A DNA stretch of 64,000 nucleotides from Buddleja alternifolia (Eukaryota > Streptophyta > Magnoliopsida > Lamiales > Scrophulariaceae), in NCBI GenBank assembly GCA_019426215.1, contig CM033391.1:9412708-9476707 (forward strand). Direction: 5' to 3'. Positions 35,561 through 47,329 of the stretch are shown piece by piece. The translations under genes were made by a program, and so were the position numbers. Each line of letters begins with the position of its first letter. Positions within the stretch are counted from its first letter, which is position 1. Under the pieces are notes generated by a model, which made no database searches, was not told the origin of the DNA, and saw only the letters and a program-made list of their open reading frames with translations.

Positions 35561-35683
35561 TCGTCATTTGATTCTTAGCTACGAAACATGTAGGGTTGTT
35601 ATCTAATGTTGAATCCCAATCTACTAAGTATACATTGTTTGTTCTTCTTCCTTTTAATTTAGTAGATCCTGTCTTAACATCGA

Positions 35684-35980
35684 TTATCTCGCACAAGTCA
35701 CTAGAAAATTTAATTTCAAAGCCTTTATCACAAATTGACTTATGCTTAGGAGATTATGTTTAAGACCCTCAACATAGTATACATCATTGATCATGATGTT
35801 CCCCCTATGCATGATACCTATACCTTTAGTTTTACCTTTAGAATTATCACCGAATATAACTTGAGGACCATTGGTTGCACGATAGTTGATCAAGAGATCC
35901 TTTGATCCAGTCATGTGTCTCGACGACCCACTATCTATGTACCAAATTGAGGTATCGGTGTTGGCTCTAGGTACCTGCAT
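35684..35980 (-). pseudogene. Protease of SIRE unit B
   Basis: WYIDSGSSRHMTGSKDLL gives the DSGSS active site of copia retropepsins. VYYVEGLKHNLLSISQF follows. A missing base at about 35730 ends the frame, whereas unit C reads on through SQFCDKGFEIKF into the pre-integrase domain. Confidence 0.88.
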
Positions 35981-35993
35981 TCAAAGGGCAGTT

Positions 35994-38193
35994 CTAGTTC
36001 TTCTTAGGTACCCATTTTGTTTTGGGTCCTTCTTTGTTAGTAACGTTAGTCTGAATTAGAATCTTCGGAACCCACATTTGCCTTGTCTTCATTTGGGAAG
36101 ATTGGCCTTTTTGGTTTCGGTTTGTGTTGTGTGTGCTCTTTAGGTGTATGGTAATATCCTTGATAATAGCAATAATCACAATCATAATCATGGTTATCAT
36201 AGTGTCGATAATATGATCTAGATCTTTGCGGATATTGACATTGGTATTTCCTTGATATTGGCTTAGGATGCACTTTTGGTGCTAGACGCTTAGCGTTTGA
36301 TTTACTTGTAGAAGGTTTTTCCTTAGCCCTTCGAGCGCTTGGATATACTTTCTTTTGTAGATCATTTACTTTGGTCTTTCTTTTGACTGAGCCAGTGTTA
36401 GCTTTTTCATTTGGTCTAATACCAATATTCTGAGTCTCATTCAGCGTTTGTCTGTTTGAGCTTTCTCCAACAAAGGTTACACCTTTTCCTCTGTTGGTTG
36501 ATATAACCACAGACGCTTTGGTTTTGTGACCAGATTTATCACAACCTAAACCGGTCTTTTCACCAAATGCTCTGGTTATTTTAGTCACATTATCTAGCGT
36601 TCTAGAAGCTTTTGATAATGATGAGATAAGCTGCTCTGATTTAGCAAGTTTAGCGATCAATTCAGCTTCTCTCTTGACTATTATATCAATATCACCTTTT
36701 AATTGAATAATTTCACTCTCAAGCGCTTGGTTTTTCTCAATGCACTGTTGCTGAATTTGCAACTCTCTGCTTTGAGCGTCACTTTGTCGCTTTTGAGTGC
36801 TGAGATGATGTAAAGGTGATTTTGAAATATTTTTGCGGCTTCTTGACAATCATTATAATATTCTTTCACTTTGTCAAGTAATTCATCATAAGAAAGAGGA
36901 TGATGCAGATCAGTGGTTACCTCAGATGGTAAGTCGTTAGATGCTTCATTATCTCTTGCCATGAGACAAATGAATGCTGAATCCTTTGATGGTTCATCAT
37001 CGCTGCTTTCATCTGATGATTCCAAGTCCTCTTCAGGAGTATAGAGAGGTTCTGATTCTGCTAGCAAGCCTTGTTGTCTTAGATTGCTCCTGAATTGGTT
37101 TCTATCCGTGTGATCTTGCTTTGTAGTTTAGGGCAATTAACTTGGAAGTGCCCTGGTCTCCTGCAGTTGTAACAGAGATTGGTCTTCATCTTTTGTTCGT
37201 TTGTTAATCTTGTGGATCGCTGGTTTAACGCTGCAGGCATTGAGAGATCTTGCTGAGAGGGAGTTTGATATTGAATTGGCACTCGGGAGGGAGACGCAGG
37301 ATAGTGAGGCGCTTGATGTTGTGGTTGTATTTGGGGAGACGCTTGATATGAATTTTGTCCTGGGTGCTTAGGACTGTTTCCCTTCTTTTCATATTTCAGG
37401 AATTTCCTGAATCTGTTTAGAAGCGCCAGTTCTTCTTCCTCACTTATATCCGAGTTTTTTTCTTTGATAGATTTTCCTTTGATTGATGCCATTAGCGCTC
37501 CAGATTCGATCACTGGATTACTTACTGCATCACTGGCCGAATTCAGCTCAAACTCAAATGCTTTGAGTTCTGAAAAAGCATCTTCTGGAGTTAGGCTGTC
37601 CAGATTGTTTGATTCTCTCATTGCAGTTGTTTTCATCAGGAATCTGCTTGGGAGACTTCTAAAGATTTTGACCACTGTTTCTCGATTTTGTAGCTCCATA
37701 CCCAGAGATGTTAGTTCAGTGACAAGAGCTGTAAACCTCATGTCTAATTGCTCTAGCGTCTCATTAGGTAGCATCTTGAAGCCGTTGAATTTTTCTTTGG
37801 CAATTGATAATTTGTTTTCCTTTATTTGTGCTGAGCCACCACAAATAGTAGCCAACTTATCCCAAATTTCTTTAGTTGTATTGCATGATTTGACTTTGTT
37901 GAATAAGTTGTCATTGTCACCAATGGCTGTGTATAATGCATTCCGACCGACATTGTCTAGATTGGCTCGTCGACGCTCATCGGTGGACCATTCTTGTTTG
38001 GGCTTCTCCACATAACCGTCAGGTGTTTCTTCTGTGGCTTCGGGCGCTCTGGTGATAACTTTGTATATTTTGATTGGCCCATCTGAAATGATATCACACA
38101 TTTCATCATCACATGAACACAAATAAGTAAACGCTTTGACCTTCCAAGATCATAATTTGACTCGGTCAACTTGGGAACTTTAGAGAATGCCAT
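35994..38193 (-). pseudogene. Gag of SIRE unit B
   Basis: Starts MAFSKVPKLTESNYD at 38191-38193. A one-base deletion near 38148 shifts the frame relative to unit C. The main frame (37079-38122) holds a UBN2-type gag core (TKEIWDKLATICGG, FTALVTELTSLGME), a Pro/Gln-rich stretch and a zinc knuckle CYNCRRPGHFQVNC. An acidic SSDESSDDE and a predicted coiled-coil part (36699-37067) follows in the -1 frame in both units. A basic C-terminal part (36046-36849) and KTKWVPKKN (35994) lead to the protease. Confidence 0.87.
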
Positions 38194-38295
38194 GAAAAGT
38201 TTAAAGTAATTTTAAAGCGACTATATATATATTTAAAAAAAAATGGATCTGAACAAGCAGTTACGCTTGGAAACGCTTAGGTTTCAACTTCAACC

Positions 38296-38307
38296 GCTCT
38301 GATACCA
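38296..38307 (-). other. Primer binding site, SIRE unit B
   Basis: On minus TGGTATCAGAGC, complementary to the 3' end of initiator Met tRNA, lies two bases from LTR2. This is the usual primer of plant copia elements. Confidence 0.95.
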
Positions 38308-38309
38308 CT

Positions 38310-39790
38310 TGTTGGTCCCAAGTGGTATACGAAAGGGTCTAGAAGGGGGGGGGGGTTGAATAGACCCTGAAGTCTTTTTCGACTTCTAAAAATTCGTATC
38401 ACTTTGAAGTATTTGAACGCTCGGAAAGCTTTGAGCGCTGGGTGCGGCGCTTGAGAGATAATGACTTAAGCGCTAGTTTCAGGCGCTGGGAAAAGTTAAC
38501 TTAGACTTGGTGATTTCAACGCTTACCAAAGTAGGGCAGAGTTTAGTCACTAAATCAGGGTTAGCACAGCGGAAGTATTTTATAGCTTAGCGTTCGGTTT
38601 GTTAATCAAAAGTAGTCGCTTAGTTGTTTTAAAACTTTATCAGAATGTATGCAATATGAATAGTAAAGCAGTAAAACAATAATGCTTAAAGAGGTAAATG
38701 ACACAAGATATTTGTAAGGTTCACTGGGTGATGTAATCCCAGCTACGTCCTTCTTCTCCTTTTATCAGGGAGGTTTTCCACTATGATGATTATCGAAGAG
38801 TCACACAGAGACTTCTACAAGATAGAGGGAGATTGGATATGATCTCGGAACTCCTTGGTCACACAGATTTCAGCTCCACTAAAGACCTTCTATCCCCTTG
38901 CTTCTTTCACTCAGAAATGGTGCAAGTTACGCTTGATCTCGGAACTCCTTGGTCACACAGATTTCAGCTCCAATAGAGATCAACTTCAACAAGCTTCTTT
39001 TACACAAAAATATTGCTTGTAAGTCAACAAGCTTTCTCACTCAGATGAAAGGTGTTGATGGTTTTGGTCACGGGTTTGTTTGTTTTTGGAAAGTTCAAAC
39101 AACTTGGAGATATCTCAATGGTAGTGTAGGTTCTTCTTAAAAAGAGGTTGAGATATGGGTGACTGTCTAGGAATGTATTTGAGAAAGCTTAAAGGGTTTC
39201 GGCTCTGGAGTGTATAAGCTTTTCTTTTAAAACAATCAGCAACGTTTTGGACCCTTTTTTTATTTTTTTACGTCCAGATGTTTTTCTCTATTGTCCCTTT
39301 GTCCCTTTTGCTAAAAGGTTATTATAGATTGTTATGAGATTTTGTCCGTTGGACACGGTTGGAATCTCGTTTCCCTAAACATTCCATGAGTTCTGACAAT
39401 CCTAACTTTGGGTATATTTAATTGGTTAGGCATGGTCTTGGTTTCATAAATCTGACAGTCTCGGTCAAAGATATGGCTTGCCATAAGTTGTAGTGCTTAT
39501 ATTTTAATAGCACTTATCCGACTTTTGATGCATCTTGTTTTATTTCCGTTTGGGAATAATTTCCGTTGATTCATGCATCTTTGATAACTTGGGTTTGAAT
39601 CTTCAGGTTACGCTTGGAGAACTAGGCGCTGAGCCTTTGGAGTTTAGGCTTCTTGAAAGTAGTCTTCTTTGTTAATCAGACGCTTGAGAGAGGTCACAAT
39701 CTTTGCCCGATTTTTAGACGCTTGTCCTTTCACTTTATCTTTGATAGACTCACTCAGAATTCTATCATTGACTTAGTGTTAAGTACTTGG
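38310..39790 (-). repeat. LTR2 of the SIRE dimer, running into the gap
   Basis: Matches LTR1 from its TGTTGGTCCC edge for about 1.49 kb, then hits the N-run. Compared with LTR1 and LTR3 it lacks single bases at many short runs (for example near 39148, 39235, 39316, 39479 and 39628). Where the last 335 bp of LTR, the polypurine tract and the end of the extra ORF should be, there are only 70 N. Confidence 0.88.
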
Positions 39791-39860
39791 NNNNNNNNNN
39801 NNNNNNNNNNNNNNNNNNNNNNNNNNNNNNNNNNNNNNNNNNNNNNNNNNNNNNNNNNNN
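39791..39860. other. Assembly gap of 70 N
   Basis: Sequence on the left matches LTR1 up to about 27300 and sequence on the right matches unit B from about 28502. About 1.2 kb is therefore missing if unit C is built like unit B. The N count does not reflect the true length. Confidence 0.95.
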
Positions 39861-42800
39861 TAAGAGAGGTCTCGAGAGCCGTGCACGGTGGTTTAGATCA
39901 TTTGTTCAAGCCACATGCCTTGCCTGAGTAGCTGTAGAGGTTGCTGTATTTGAGTGAGGCATTCAGTCATGGACGCTTTGCCGTCGGAACCGCAGTGCTA
40001 ACGCGAGGCTTAAACGGATTGTGTGTTTTGAGAGATTCAATAGGTACTTGATAATTAGGATCAAATACGGTTCTCGAAGCTCTGGGGCACTGTTGGACTC
40101 GGTGGATGCAGTAGAGTCGGATTCAGTTGGACTGGGGGGATAGGCGCTTGAGGTAATTTAATAAGCGCTCAGGAGCAGGTAACGTGTCATCTGGTGCTGC
40201 AGTAGATTCTGACTCTATACGGCTAAAGTCCGTAAACCAAAAGTCCAAGCTGGCAAAAGGCTCATCTGCATATGGATATGTAGCAGTCTGTAGAAGTTCA
40301 TTCAAATGTAGAGTGGGGAGATAAGTACCTTGAATGAACGTTCTGATAGGACTATCCAGGCCCTGATATACATTGGCCCGAGGATATCCAGCACATGAGT
40401 GGGAAAGATTTTGGAGGGCGCTTGCAGATGGAGAATAAGGCATCTGGGCAATAGTGTTGTGAGAGCCAATTAGCCGATCTGTTGGGAGAGTCTTCGGTTT
40501 CCGAGAGTCGGGAACGTAGAGCCTGTAATACTTTCCAAGTATGGGTAGATGGCTGAAGCAAGCGCTTGAGTTCTTTCCAGCAGCGACAAAACAAAATCAT
40601 AGTGACTTAAGACTTCTTGTCGGATAGACGGAAGAAGTGGATATCCTCTGAAAGGATTGATCCGAGAGCCATTCCACTGTCGCAGATTTTCTGTGAAGAT
40701 TTTGTCGAATAGGGAGACTGGAGGCATAATTGTCATCATGAGAGAAAGTTGTCTTCACAGTGGCTAGGGTTGAAGTTCAGACAGGATGGGGGAGAAGAAC
40801 CGCTGTGGACGCTTGATCAGCAAAGCGTAGAGAAGAGTTAGCCAGTTTGTGCAACGCTTGTCTTCAACGGTGTTCAGGTTGGTGGCGGATCAGAGGCAGC
40901 TTCAGAACTGGTCCAAGTCTATGTTGGCGCTGCTTTAGCATGTATCGTGCAAATTTGGTCTTTTTATCATGATCCCTATTCTGAACAGATGGGGAGCGCT
41001 AACCAATTCTTCAAATTTATACGTGTACCCATATAAGCTTCAGCCCATTTTACCTCAGTCATGCAGTACTCAGTTCCTGCATTAAGTATAGCACGAAATC
41101 CTTGGTGATGAATATCACAGATGGACTCAAAACGATACCTGTCTGGTTGGTAGTTAGCGTTCCAGACGCAGTCAAAATAGGCATCGGCTTCTAGTTGAAT
41201 CATCTCGGTCAGTGAAGCTGGACGCTCACCGGCATGTACTCCTTTATTCTTCCACAAGAGGAGAGGATTAGCTGAGCGCTTGTTTTCCATGCTATTTACC
41301 AGTGTTGGGGAGTGAGAATAGCCTTCTCTGTTTAGTAGCTTTTCCGTTGGGTTCACAAGCTTATCCTGACGCTCATAGACTCTGATGTTGTAGTCTCTGA
41401 GAGCGAGGCCAGGGGGTTTGCGTGTCCCACAGTCCAGAGAAGAAGCTTTATCAGCTGGGGTCAATGCTGGGTTAGATAGAGTGTTGCGTACAGCCAGATC
41501 AAATTTTATGAGCTTGGCGACATCATTCTCAGCATTGATAAGACTTTCTTCATTATATCCTGTAGGTAGGAAGGGTTCTGCGGGCGCTGGAGGGAAATAA
41601 TTGACGGAGTGATCGATGGTCTTTAAGGGATCCAGCTTGAAGAAATGTCGATGATCACAACGTCGTTAGCATCGCTCTGACCTTCTGAGCGTGCCTCTGT
41701 TGTACTTGGTAATGCAAGCAATGGTTGAACCCTGGGATTTCAGGTTCATCAGGCTCGAGATTTGCAGAGTCGATGGCAGCTTCATGGGCGATGGCCACAA
41801 TGTTGGCCATATCAACATCCAGATGGACATCAACTGGTGGTTCAAAGGATGATATCGGAATAGCAGCTATGGCTTGGTCGCTTGGAGTGTGTGTAGCCTT
41901 AGAAGAAATGGCAGTAGTTGGACGCTTGCGTCTCTTGAAGATACGCTTCACATTTACCCCTTCGGCTGGGGACGCTTGAGTCTGTGGAACGGCTGGTTCT
42001 CCAAAGTCGAGTTTTTTTGAGGGGTATAGAGTCCTCGTCTTCTTCATCACTTTTGATAGGTGAGCCTTGGGCTTTCGAGGAGCCCGTTTCTTTGTGACAG
42101 TGGGACGCTTCACATTACGTTTAGCCTTCTCCTGATCTGGGCGCTCAGCCTCCTCATTTGATGCTGCACGTACAACTTGACGCTCAGAGAGAGGTCTAGC
42201 AGCACCTCCAACCTTGGGTGGATTGAAGAGATTGTTGATGATTCTTGGCCCATAGAACTTATGCTTGGCCACGGCGACTCCTGCTGAAGAGGTGCACTTT
42301 GCTCGGAAAATTAGATCACTTAAAACTAGGCCATAAGGTCTGTTTGAAGTGCGTAGACTGTCTCTGAATCGGCTGAATATATAGGCGCTCCAGTTGATTT
42401 TTATCTTGAGCAAGATAGCAGTCATCATCTGGAACTGGGTTGGGCTGATTTTGTCAAAGGTTCCTACTCTGCATTCAATGTTTTTACTGCAGAAATCAGC
42501 TAAGACTCGATACCTGTTCACTATATCTTTCTTCTCAAAGTACGGTTTGTATGGAACACCATCGTAGGCGCTAATCTGAGTCCAGACTTCTTGAATTTGT
42601 TCCTCAGTGATAGTGTCTAAAGTCGCTCCGTCGTTAGGTAGAGAGAAATTCTGGGCAATAGAGGCCGCAGAGAGAGTGAACGTCCTTGATTCCGTCTTGG
42701 GGGTAGGAAACAGACAGGTGATGGAGGTCTCATCGTCAGACAAACTAGCATTTCTCCAGAAAAATTCTAGTTCTTCAGGAAACATGTACGAGTGTTTGGT

Positions 42801-42944
42801 AAGGAATTTCTGAAGCCCAGCCTCTGCTACAGAGTCCATCATTTCCGTTAAATCAATTTGGGGGTTTTTTCCAATCGATTATAAGGCCTTCAGTGACCTT
42901 AACAATAACTTCAGTGGTTCCAGCAGTAGCTTTCTTGGCGCCAT
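39861..42944 (-). pseudogene. Extra ORF downstream of pol in SIRE unit C
   Basis: Homologous throughout to 28500-31603 of unit B. The best stretch is MMDSVAEAGLQ...(42842-41655). The TGA between the two halves (40866-40868) and the frame change near the N-terminus (about 42868) are both shared with unit B. Many one-base losses (for example near 39900, 40025, 40145, 40360, 40430, 41030, 41655 and 42060) break the frame here but not in B. They thicken toward the gap, so sequence error is a likelier cause than decay. The start MAP is also shifted by a missing G near 42937. Confidence 0.75.
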
Positions 42945-44070
42945 TAGTGAGAAGTAGACAGAGATTAAGAATGAAAACTTTGTTTTTGAGAGAGAGAGAT
43001 TTTTCTTGCACGAATGAAAGAGAGTGTAAGAGAGATTATGTTCTGCAGAAGGTGTGTTTTGAAATACTACAATTTGAATGTTTTTTTTTTTTGTGTTTGA
43101 AGGTTGAGATGTTGACACGTGGAGGAGTATAAATCTCAGCCATTAAAATACGACTGTGGACGTGAATTTAGATTTAATAAGCACGGTTACTTTTAGTAAC
43201 AACCACATATACTATTTTGACGTCCGATTAAAAGTTTGAAACAGAGACTTTTGATATACTGAAAGTGATACGTGTGCCCGTGAACAGCGGACATGTATTT
43301 TATGAAAAACCGTTCGGGAACCGAAATTTTGAACAACTATTCAAATACCCGCCAAAAGTTTTGTAGGAGCGTCTGACCTATTCAGAAGAAGATGACGCTT
43401 GAAATAATTCTGTGTGATTTTGACGCTTGAGAATCTTGAGGTTCTTCTTTCAAGTAACATTTTGTGCTTTAGCGGTCATCGTAACATATAGAATTATTCT
43501 TTTCAGGGTATGTATGAGGACACAGTTTCCCAGTACTTATCATTATGTCTTGGTAGTAGTGTTTTACTTTTGGTTTAAAATATTCAGCGCTGGTTGTATT
43601 CGTCTAAGATACATGGTAATTGTACTTACGCGTGTACATGTGCTGAACCATCTTTGAAAAACGTGATGAGTACCCATGGGTTTTCTTGAGCGAAAGGTGA
43701 GGAATGTCAAGTCAGCATTAATTGCATTGATTGACTAATCCACTTTCTCGTTTTAGCGTAGGGTAATGTACGCTTGCTTTTAAAGGATCTTTTTACTAAG
43801 CGCTTTAGCTGGGAATAAAGCTAAGCGTTCAGTTTATTTTGAAAGAAGTACAGACGCTAAGAAAGATTTGTGTAATAAGCGTCCGAATGATTTAAGTGTA
43901 TGGTGCTAAGTGCGTATGACCGATGCAAGGGAAAACATTTTTGGTCATATTCACTTAAGTATAGTTAGCTCTTTTAAGGTTCCCCCTATGTAGGTTCCCC
44001 ATAAATTACATAAAATAAAGTGAATTCCCCCTAAATTTCATGCCTAACAAAAGTATGATGTTTCGAATGA
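42945..44070. other. Spacer between pol and the extra ORF of unit C
   Basis: Nearly identical to 31604-32731 of unit B. No coding frame recognised. Confidence 0.5.
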
Positions 44071-45500
44071 TTAAGCATTTAGATCAATCATACCTAGTTC
44101 ACTTCTTAAAGTGAGAAAACGTTGTTCGTTAAGCGCTTTGGTGAAGATATCTGCCAGTTGCTTTTCTGTACCAATGAAGTGCATGGAGATATCTTTCTTT
44201 TGAACGTGGTCACGTAGAAAGTGATAGCGAATGTCAATGTGTTTGGTTCTAGAGTGAAGAACTGGATTTTGAGTCATTGCTAAGGCGCTTTGATTGTCAC
44301 AATGGATAGGAGTTGGATCTAGGATTATTCCATAGTCTCTAAGTTGTTGCCTCATCCAAAGGATCTGTGCACAACAGCTTCCAGCGGCTACATACTCAGC
44401 TTCAGCGGTGGAAGTAGCGATGGACTGTTGCTTCTTACTATGCCATGAAATTAGTCTATCACCTAGAAATTGACATGTTCCACTAGTACTTTTTCTATCT
44501 ATTTGCATCCTGCAAAATCTGCATCTGAATAACCAATTAGTTCAAAAGGAGAATCCCTAGGATACCATAAGCCCACATTTTGTGTGCCTTTTAGGTACTT
44601 AAGGATCCTTTTAGCAGCAATTAAGTGTGATTCTCTAGGATCAGCTTGAAATCGTGCACACATGCATACTGAGAACATAATATCAGGTCTACTAGCTGTA
44701 AGATAAAGAAGTGATCCAATAATACCTCTATAGTTAGTGATATCAATTTTCTTTCCATTATCATCTCTATCTAGCTTAAGCGTTTGGCTCATTGGAATTT
44801 TGGAAGGTGATGCATTTTCCATACCAAATTTCTTGATCATATCTCTAGTATATTTAGTTTGGTTTATGAATATGCCATTAGGGAGTTGTTTAACTTGTAA
44901 TCCTAGGAAGAAAGTTAATTCACCCATCATGCTCATTTCAAATTGATCTTGCATCATTTTCGAAAATTTCTCACATAGACGCTTATTGGTAGATCCAAAT
45001 ATAATATCATCAACATAAATTTGAACTAGGAGAATATCTTCATTATGGGTAATTTTGAATAACGTTGTGTCAACGCTGCCTTTTGAAAAGCCTTTACCTA
45101 TAAGGAAGATAGAAAGAGTGTCATACCATGCTCTTGGTGCTTGTTTAAGACCATAAAGTGCCTTGTCCAATTTGTAGACCATACTTTTCCCATGGTTGTT
45201 GATGAATCCTGGTGGTTGCTCCACATATACTTCTTCTTGGAGTTTACCATTCAGAAATGCACTCTTTACGTCCATTTGATACACTGTAAATTTGTTAAAT
45301 GCTGCAAACGCTAGAAACATGCGGATTGCTTCAAGACGGAGCAACTGGAGCGTATGTTTCATCAAAGTCGATGCCCTCTTCTTGACAGTATCCCTGAGCT
45401 ACGAGTCTGGCTTTGTTTCTAATCACAATCCCATTCTCATCCATTTTGTTTCTATAGACCCATCTAGTTCCAATGACCCCTTGGATGGGTTGGTCTTGGT
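44071..45500 (-). pseudogene. Reverse transcriptase and RNase H of SIRE unit C
   Basis: RT (44499-45365) has [29 protein letters not shown] and SDADFAGCK. RNase H (44071-44508) has [10 protein letters not shown]. An extra base near 45338 breaks the frame before RLEAIRMF, so the RT fingers lie in another frame. Otherwise it differs from unit B by few substitutions. Confidence 0.88.
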
Positions 45501-46690
45501 ACTAGCGTCCATACCTCATTTCTTTCAAATTGGTTTAGCTCTTCTTGCATGGCTTCTATCCAACTTGGATCGTTAAGCGCTTCATCCACTTTCTTTGGTT
45601 CGATTTGAGATAGGAAGCTTGCAAACATGGCCTCATTTATTGTAGCGGCTCTTGTTCTAACAGGTGCTCCAATATCTCCAATAATTAGTTCTGGTGGATG
45701 GTCTCTGAGCCATTTTCTGTCTGGTTGGAACGGGTTAAGAGATTGATCTAACGCTTGATTAAACTGTGCAGGCGCTTGACCAATTCCTTGCGTAGGCGCT
45801 TCAGTGTTTATAGTTTGAGTTTGCTCTTGATGAACATTCCCTTCATGATCATCAGCGTTTCTTGCAATATCATTGTTGATGTCTTTACGAGTAATCTTAG
45901 GATGAGGTACATTGATTTCATTATCTTCATCAATATCACTATCATCACACAGATTGATTTGTGACGCTTGTTGAGATAAATCTTCAATTCCTGCATCATT
46001 AATATTAACCTTACTCGGTTCTTGGTTAGCATCATCAAACACAACATGAATGGATTCTTCAACCTTCGATTTGATCTTATTTAAGATGCGAAAGCTCTTT
46101 CCATTTTTTGCGTATCCTAGAAAAATTCCTTCATCTGCTTTAGGATCAAATGTCTTTAGGCTTTGGGATCCATTGTTATGAATGAAACATTTTGAACCAA
46201 ATACATAAAAGTATGAAACATTCGGCTTACGTCCCTTCCATAACTCATATGGAGTCTTTTCATGTTGCTTGTTGATCATACACCGGTTCTGAGTGTAGCA
46301 AGCAGTGTTGATAGCCTCGGCCCAAAACCTTTGAGGCAGCTTAGACTCGGCTAACATAGTCCTAGCGGCTTCTTTAAGCGTTCTGTTCCGTCGCTCGGCA
46401 ACTCCATTTTGTTGAGGTGTTCTAGGCGCTGAATACTCATGAAGTATTCCAAAGTCTTTACAAAATTTCTCAACAATATGGTTAGTAAATTCAGTTCCTC
46501 TATCACTTCTAATTCTTGTCACTTTTAGATCTTTTGAGTTTTGTAGTTGACGAATTAGAGAGGTGGCTTGGCACTAGTTTCATCTTTAGATGCTAAAAAT
46601 TCTACCCATGTATAGCGTGAGAAATCATCAACTATTACTAGTGAATACCTTTTACCACTAACGCTCATGATTTGAATAGGACCAAACAAA
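45464..46690 (-). pseudogene. Integrase of SIRE unit C
   Basis: A single 352-codon frame (45464-46522) carries RIRSDRGTEF, PQQNGVAERRNRTLKEAART, FWAEAINTACYTQNR and LGYAKNGKSFRI, then an Asn/Asp-rich C-terminal part ending [18 protein letters not shown]. It is more complete than the unit B copy. A frame change near 46565 separates it from the first core Asp region, and a four-base difference near 45483 separates it from RT. Confidence 0.88.
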
Positions 46691-46691
46691 T

Positions 46692-47321
46692 CTAAATGTA
46701 GTAATTCAAGTATTCGAGAGTCGATAGATGAAGCTTCTTCTTAAAAGATGATTTAACTTGTTTACCCATTTGACAAGCATCACATAAGCGATCTTTATTA
46801 AAGGAACCCCTGGGTAATCCCTCTACAAGATTTAGCGATATTAATTGAGAGATTGCCTTAAAATTGAGGTGATTCATTCTTCTATGCCATAACCAACCCA
46901 ACTCATTTTGATTCTTAGCTACGAAACATGTAGGGTTGTTATCTAATGTTGAATCCCAATCTACTAAGTATACATTGTTTGTTCTTCTTCCTTTTAATTT
47001 AGTAGATCCTGTCTTAACATCGATTATCTCGCACAAGTCACTAGAAAATTTAATTTCAAAGCCTTTATCACAAAATTGACTTATGCTTAGGAGATTATGT
47101 TTAAGACCCTCAACATAGTATACATCATTGATCATGATGTTCCCCCTATGCATGATACCTATACCTTTAGTTTTACCTTTAGAATTATCACCGAATATAA
47201 CTTGAGGACCATTGGTTGCACGATAGTTGATCAAGAGATCCTTTGATCCAGTCATGTGTCTCGACGACCCACTATCTATGTACCAAATTGAGGTATCGGT
47301 GTTGGCTCTAGGTACCTGCAT
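46692..47321 (-). pseudogene. Protease and pre-integrase zinc domain of SIRE unit C
   Basis: WYIDSGSSRHMTGSKDLL (protease active site), HNLLSISQFCDKGFEIKF, then HRRMNHLNFKAISQLISLNL with CDACQMGKQ as the HHCC zinc finger of integrase. The frame ends at LEYLNYYI because of a base change or loss near 46715. Confidence 0.9.
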
Positions 47322-47329
47322 TCAAAGGG

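Noticed and set aside
36699..37081. Programmed frameshift within SIRE gag after the zinc knuckle
   Set aside because: Both units share the -1 frame change, but no slippery heptamer is seen near the overlap, and two near-identical copies are not independent evidence.
39653..39931. 92-codon ORF spanning the N-gap
   Set aside because: The translation runs through unknown bases, so the frame is meaningless.
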